From NCBI GenBank assembly GCA_001936135.1, contig CP012810.1, forward strand, positions 310,001 through 374,000: a DNA stretch of 64,000 nt, given 5' to 3'. This document shows positions 60,291-64,000 of the stretch, piece by piece. The position numbers were made by a program, and so were the translations under genes. How positions within the stretch are numbered: position 1 is the first letter of the stretch; every line of letters begins with the position of its first letter. A model generated the notes under the pieces. That model was not told where the DNA came from, searched no databases, and worked only from the letters and a program-made list of their open reading frames with translations. The DNA is from Saccharomycopsis fibuligera x Saccharomycopsis cf. fibuligera (lineage: Eukaryota; Ascomycota; Saccharomycetes; Ascoideales; Saccharomycopsidaceae).

Positions 60291-63200
60291 TCAATCATTG
60301 AGAGAGTAGTAATCTGTGTCCTTTCTTACCAAACTTTCAAATTCAAAGATCTCTTCTGATGGGATACCTTTGTAGCCCAAATCGACTTCACTATTGTTAG
60401 TGTAACGTCTTGCCTTTTTGTAAGTGCTTTCTCTAGAAAGTTCTTCAGGTACTTCGTGAATTGTGTCGTGGTAGTTATCTCTAGTTTTTTGAGCAAGGGC
60501 GTGGTATGATGAAGCACGGGAATTACATTTACTACTGTTAGTGTTGTTGCTAATACTAGTGCCTGCACTATTGTATATGCCACCAATCATCGAGTCAAAG
60601 TTGTTGGCCGCCACAGGACTATTAAGATCGATCAAACGTGGCTCAACTGCATCCGGTGTTGTTTTTTTAGAAACTAAAGAATTCTGTCTGCTAATTCTTT
60701 GTAGCCTGTCCATTCCGAGGTCGTTGGTATAAGAGGGGCTAGTATACCTATAATTATCATTGATAACGCGCTCGCCACCATCATCATAATCATCATCATA
60801 ATCACTGTTGGTTGTCATTTGAAGCTGTCTTACCTCATTTGCGTTTTTCACAACCAACTGTTTAGGACGACTAACATGGAATCCTGATTCTATTGGCGTT
60901 GGGCGTTCTTTGGTAAGCATTTTCTTAAACAACTTACTGACATTAGTGATGAATGGACTGCTAAATTTGCCATCGTCATTCAATGGTTCAGCACCATTAG
61001 AAGTCATTGGGTTGATGGAATTGAGATTACCATCTCTTTTATTCCAAATCTTAAGAATTTCTTCTTCAGGTTCAGGAACAATACCACGGTACAAATCTGC
61101 CTCTCTAACCGAATAATCGACATTTTTCTTTGGCTGGTAAGTGGTTGACAACAACGGATCGTAAGAGGCTTTTCTATTGATATCAAACCCATCTAAGTTC
61201 ATTGAAGAGCTAGTCAACTCCAGCTCGACGCGTCTATCTCTATTAATAGAATTGCTAGTGCTGCTATCATATGCAGCTGTTGGAGTTTGAAGCTCTGGAC
61301 TCAAAAGCAGAGTTTGCGGTTGTCTGAAAAAAGCAGACGTATCAACTGATCCTTCAAAGGCACTTTCGGATTTGAGTGACCGTGTCATAGAAGACAGATT
61401 ATTCTTGAGATTATTGTTACTGTTGTTGGCGTTGGAATTACTATTATAGTTGCTATTGTAAGGCGAGTCACTACTAGAGCTCAACAAACATTTCTCCAAA
61501 TCCAATGAATTTCCTAATGAGTATGAACTTCTTGAGGTGTGGTTTAAAACATTATTAGTTTGCTTTTCCATTAAGTTAGAAGTCAGTAATCTTTCATAAG
61601 TGAGTTCGTTCGTATTGGCCACTGGACTATCCGTCTGCTCGAAATAGCTTTTATTTTTGAAACGGTGTCTTGACATTGTGATATCAAGAACAGTTGAAAA
61701 TGATCTAAGGATTATAACCACTACCAACAAAGCATGAACAGCTATTTGTGCATATCCAATACAGCTCCTTATTCTCTCAGAAACATTTAGCTTATACAAG
61801 TATGGAATATTCAAAAACACAACAAGTACTTTGAAAAAAGCTATAATCAAGGCGTTCAAATTTTTTTTGGCTCCAACATAATACGGTTTGTAGACTAACA
61901 AGAGGAAAAAATAAGTCAATTCAACGCAAATCATAAGTACTACTTGAGCCACTCCTGATCTTTGAAGACATGAAATACCTACTGCTTTGATGAATAAAAG
62001 CAGATATTCGTAAAAGATAAATCTCAATTTGTTTGGTTTCAATTTGTAGTACACAAAGCCAAAAAGATTGATGAGGTTCACTGAAGTGTATAGTTTCTTT
62101 GAGATGGTTGATGGGTTGGGGGCAAATCCGCGAGCAAAACGACTTTTGCGTTTCACTAACCTGATTAAATTCTCGATTCCAAAAACATACTTTAGCAAAA
62201 ACGTAACAATACCAATCACCCAGATAATCACTAAAACAAACCCCAATATTGACCGAAATTGAGATGAGCCTTGATGATAGAATTGGTACAAAGAAAGCAC
62301 CAAAAAGGGAAGACTGAATAATGAGTAATAAACGTATAAAATTGCACCTAGCATATAGAATAAATTTCTTTTATGAAAGTCCTGAGAAAATTCATGATCC
62401 ACTACAGGACTTCTTTTCTGTCTTATCCAACTAGCCACAACAATGACTTCATTAATCAAAAGGACAATTCCTAAAATGACTAATGACCACAACATAAAAC
62501 TTGTCCAGCCATAACTTTTCAACTGTTCACTGCTGAAAAGTGTAAGACCATCAAGTCCATCATCATAATAAGCCAAATACAAGTTGTTAGCTTCCATATC
62601 TTTAGGGGTTAGCACTGATCTGAGAAAGTTGTAAGTCATTAAAGCACACCAATTCATGTTGCTCAAGAGAGGTTGATACCAGCCTGGATAGCACAAATTT
62701 AAGCCAGCGTTGAAAAAAGCAAACTGTGCGTACTGAAGCAAGTCGGGAACACTGGGACTAAGGTGTCTCAAGTATGATTCATTGCAAATAGCTGAAACAA
62801 GATTCAAAAACGCGTTACTGTTGCTTTCTTGATACGGACTACCTAGAAGCCCATATATGTGTATAATAGCTATCACCACTAGGAGTACTGGAAGCGATAT
62901 ATTTAAAACAACATTATAAGCAATTGAGAACTGAGGAGTGATGTAAGCTTCAGCACAGCCAAGCAAGTCTGATTCTGCATTATTGCTGATTATGGAAAAT
63001 CTGATCGTGAAAGATGATAAACCCTTAGGATCAATTAGTTCCTGGACAAAATTAATGTCAAAAAAATCATTTGCTGTTAGCGGACATAAATTTTCAAAAG
63101 TCGAGTTCAAACTAAGCTTGCTGAAGTCCGGGTATACGGTAGGATCAGAATATGTGCCCAAATGATTGCAAAACCGAAAGTACTGATTTACTTCGCTGCC

Positions 63201-63488
63201 ATCTATATAACTCATTTGCACATGAAGAGTTGTAAATTTATTAGTTTCCTCATCAATATCAGTTATATTGCCTCTTTTCAAATTTGCTCGCATTCTATAA
63301 GATAATAAATTTGTGTTGTACCGGTCATAATAGGCCTCCACCCTAGGCATTCTAACGGCAAGCAGCTTATGACCGACATCAGAGCAAGGGTATGTTTTCA
63401 ATAATGCTGATTCGCTGGGTATTATAAATAGACTGAATATTAAACATATCTGGAGAAGGGTTGTGGATATTTGGCTGAAAAGCTTCAT
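60291..63488 (-). CDS. Flc/TRP-like membrane protein (ML-like + TRP domain)
   Basis: 1065 aa from the ATG at 63486-63488; the frame continues upstream without an ATG. A signal peptide (MKLFSQISTTLLQICLIFSLF, ending near SESA) leads into a Cys-containing ML-like lumenal domain (about 24-185, with PCSDVGHKLLAVRMPRVEAYY). About nine membrane segments run from residue 190 to 605, in the pattern of the fungal Flc/TRP family (S. cerevisiae Flc1-3, YOR365C). Members are implicated in ER/vacuolar calcium and FAD/heme handling and cell-wall upkeep. The Ser/Asn-rich cytosolic tail of about 460 residues is much longer than in S. cerevisiae and is probably regulatory. Confidence 0.88.
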   Translation of the reverse strand: MKLFSQISTTLLQICLIFSLFIIPSESALLKTYPCSDVGHKLLAVRMPRVEAYYDRYNTNLLSYRMRANLKRGNITDIDEETNKFTTLHVQMSYIDGSEVNQYFRFCNHLGTYSDPTVYPDFSKLSLNSTFENLCPLTANDFFDINFVQELIDPKGLSSFTIRFSIISNNAESDLLGCAEAYITPQFSIAYNVVLNISLPVLLVVIAIIHIYGLLGSPYQESNSNAFLNLVSAICNESYLRHLSPSVPDLLQYAQFAFFNAGLNLCYPGWYQPLLSNMNWCALMTYNFLRSVLTPKDMEANNLYLAYYDDGLDGLTLFSSEQLKSYGWTSFMLWSLVILGIVLLINEVIVVASWIRQKRSPVVDHEFSQDFHKRNLFYMLGAILYVYYSLFSLPFLVLSLYQFYHQGSSQFRSILGFVLVIIWVIGIVTFLLKYVFGIENLIRLVKRKSRFARGFAPNPSTISKKLYTSVNLINLFGFVYYKLKPNKLRFIFYEYLLLFIKAVGISCLQRSGVAQVVLMICVELTYFFLLLVYKPYYVGAKKNLNALIIAFFKVLVVFLNIPYLYKLNVSERIRSCIGYAQIAVHALLVVVIILRSFSTVLDITMSRHRFKNKSYFEQTDSPVANTNELTYERLLTSNLMEKQTNNVLNHTSRSSYSLGNSLDLEKCLLSSSSDSPYNSNYNSNSNANNSNNNLKNNLSSMTRSLKSESAFEGSVDTSAFFRQPQTLLLSPELQTPTAAYDSSTSNSINRDRRVELELTSSSMNLDGFDINRKASYDPLLSTTYQPKKNVDYSVREADLYRGIVPEPEEEILKIWNKRDGNLNSINPMTSNGAEPLNDDGKFSSPFITNVSKLFKKMLTKERPTPIESGFHVSRPKQLVVKNANEVRQLQMTTNSDYDDDYDDGGERVINDNYRYTSPSYTNDLGMDRLQRISRQNSLVSKKTTPDAVEPRLIDLNSPVAANNFDSMIGGIYNSAGTSISNNTNSSKCNSRASSYHALAQKTRDNYHDTIHEVPEELSRESTYKKARRYTNNSEVDLGYKGIPSEEIFEFESLVRKDTDYYSLND

Positions 63489-64000
63489 TGTGGGCGAGAC
63501 AAAAAAAAAAGCCAGAAAAAACAAAAAAAGAACGAAAAAAAGAGCAAAAATACACAAGTAAAACGATCGATTTCTGAGATGTTGAGCTAACAACAAATGG
63601 AGTGATTAATAATATATCTGTTCGGTGTATGACCTAGCGAATCTGATGAATAAACCACTGTTATTTCTAGGCTGATATGTGGTAACGAATGGATAGCTTG
63701 AGAAAAAATAGTCAAACTAATGACGATGTATCTATATCTCTGTGAAGTGATCAATTGAAGCAAAATTTTTTAAAGATGTGATCAAGAGAAAACGCACACC
63801 TGCGAGAAGCACATTAAAAGGGGCGAATAGAAGATTTACTTTGTTGAAACGGAGGAATAGCTAATTAGAAACCATAAGCTTGCAGACCGTGAGTGTGCGC
63901 TGTGGGAAGGGAACACACGGTTCTGTTAAAGAGGACGAAATGAATAATCTCGCGGCGCTGGTTTGCTGGCTAGTGACAGGGAAGCTCAGGAAGCTCAAAG
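63489..64000. promoter_or_regulatory. Upstream region of Flc/TRP-like gene to window end
   Basis: 512 bp. An A-rich leader precedes the ATG (63493-63545 on the minus strand reads T-rich). Nothing else recognised before the window edge. Confidence 0.4.

Noticed and set aside
63489-63596. 36-codon N-terminal extension of the Flc/TRP-like protein
   Set aside because: It starts at TTG, and the ATG at 63488 begins a proper signal peptide.

Overview
The window is nuclear DNA of a budding yeast (Saccharomycotina). It holds 22 protein-coding genes on both strands and one intron-containing tRNA-Lys gene. Spliceosomal introns carry TACTAAC-type branch points and 5' sites such as GTATGT, GTAAGT and GTACGT. 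A nuclear gene for a mitochondrial complex I subunit (41073-41830) argues against Saccharomycetaceae. CTG codons are strongly depleted: I found one in-frame CTG in the 614 codons of RFA1, and it falls in a variable linker. Long Asn, Gln and Ser runs are common. Together these suggest a CTG-Ser clade yeast (Candida/Lodderomyces-like). The species is not determined, and if CTG is read as Ser the conceptual proteins change at those codons.

Layout. 1-4503 is gene-free. 4504-12923 holds a divergent pair, an LCCL-domain membrane protein (-) and a rhodanese/tyrosine phosphatase of the Ptp2/Ptp3 type (+). A second gene-poor stretch (12924-16339, rich in simple repeats) precedes PBP1 (+). 20444-26776 holds an OKP1/CENP-Q-like kinetochore gene (-), a three-exon GMF/AIM7 gene (+), an unrecognised coiled-coil gene (-) and cytosolic-type arginyl-tRNA synthetase with a probable mitochondrial N-extension (+). 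27231-35573 holds RPS13 with one intron (-), an unrecognised one-TM protein (-), an RBM26/27-like RRM protein (-), SER2 (+), ABZ2 (-) and a thioredoxin (-). 35574-44694 holds SCC3 cohesin (-), the complex I 21 kDa-type subunit with one intron (+) and an unrecognised protein (-). 45393-55454 holds FBA1 (+), PNP1 with two introns (+), HRD3 (+), RPN14 (-) and RFA1 (+). 55455-57842 contains an unusual unit: two nearly 200-bp perfect inverted repeats enclosing an intron-bearing tRNA-Lys and a piece of a non-LTR retrotransposon-like zinc-binding reading frame. The window ends with NPL6/RSC7 (-) and a Flc/TRP-like membrane protein (-).

The genes are mostly housekeeping and do not form a functional cluster. 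Themes recur: chromosome biology (SCC3, OKP1, RFA1, NPL6), translation (ArgRS, RPS13, PBP1, tRNA-Lys), protein quality control (HRD3, RPN14) and metabolism (FBA1, SER2, ABZ2, PNP1). Several promoters carry readable candidate sites: Yap1/Cap1-type sites upstream of thioredoxin, an MluI cell-cycle box upstream of SCC3, a Gcn4 site upstream of ArgRS, and a 10-bp phased array upstream of RPS13.

I did not find a clearly new defence or biosynthetic system. The most unusual structure is the inverted-repeat/tRNA/retroelement unit at 56202-57407.
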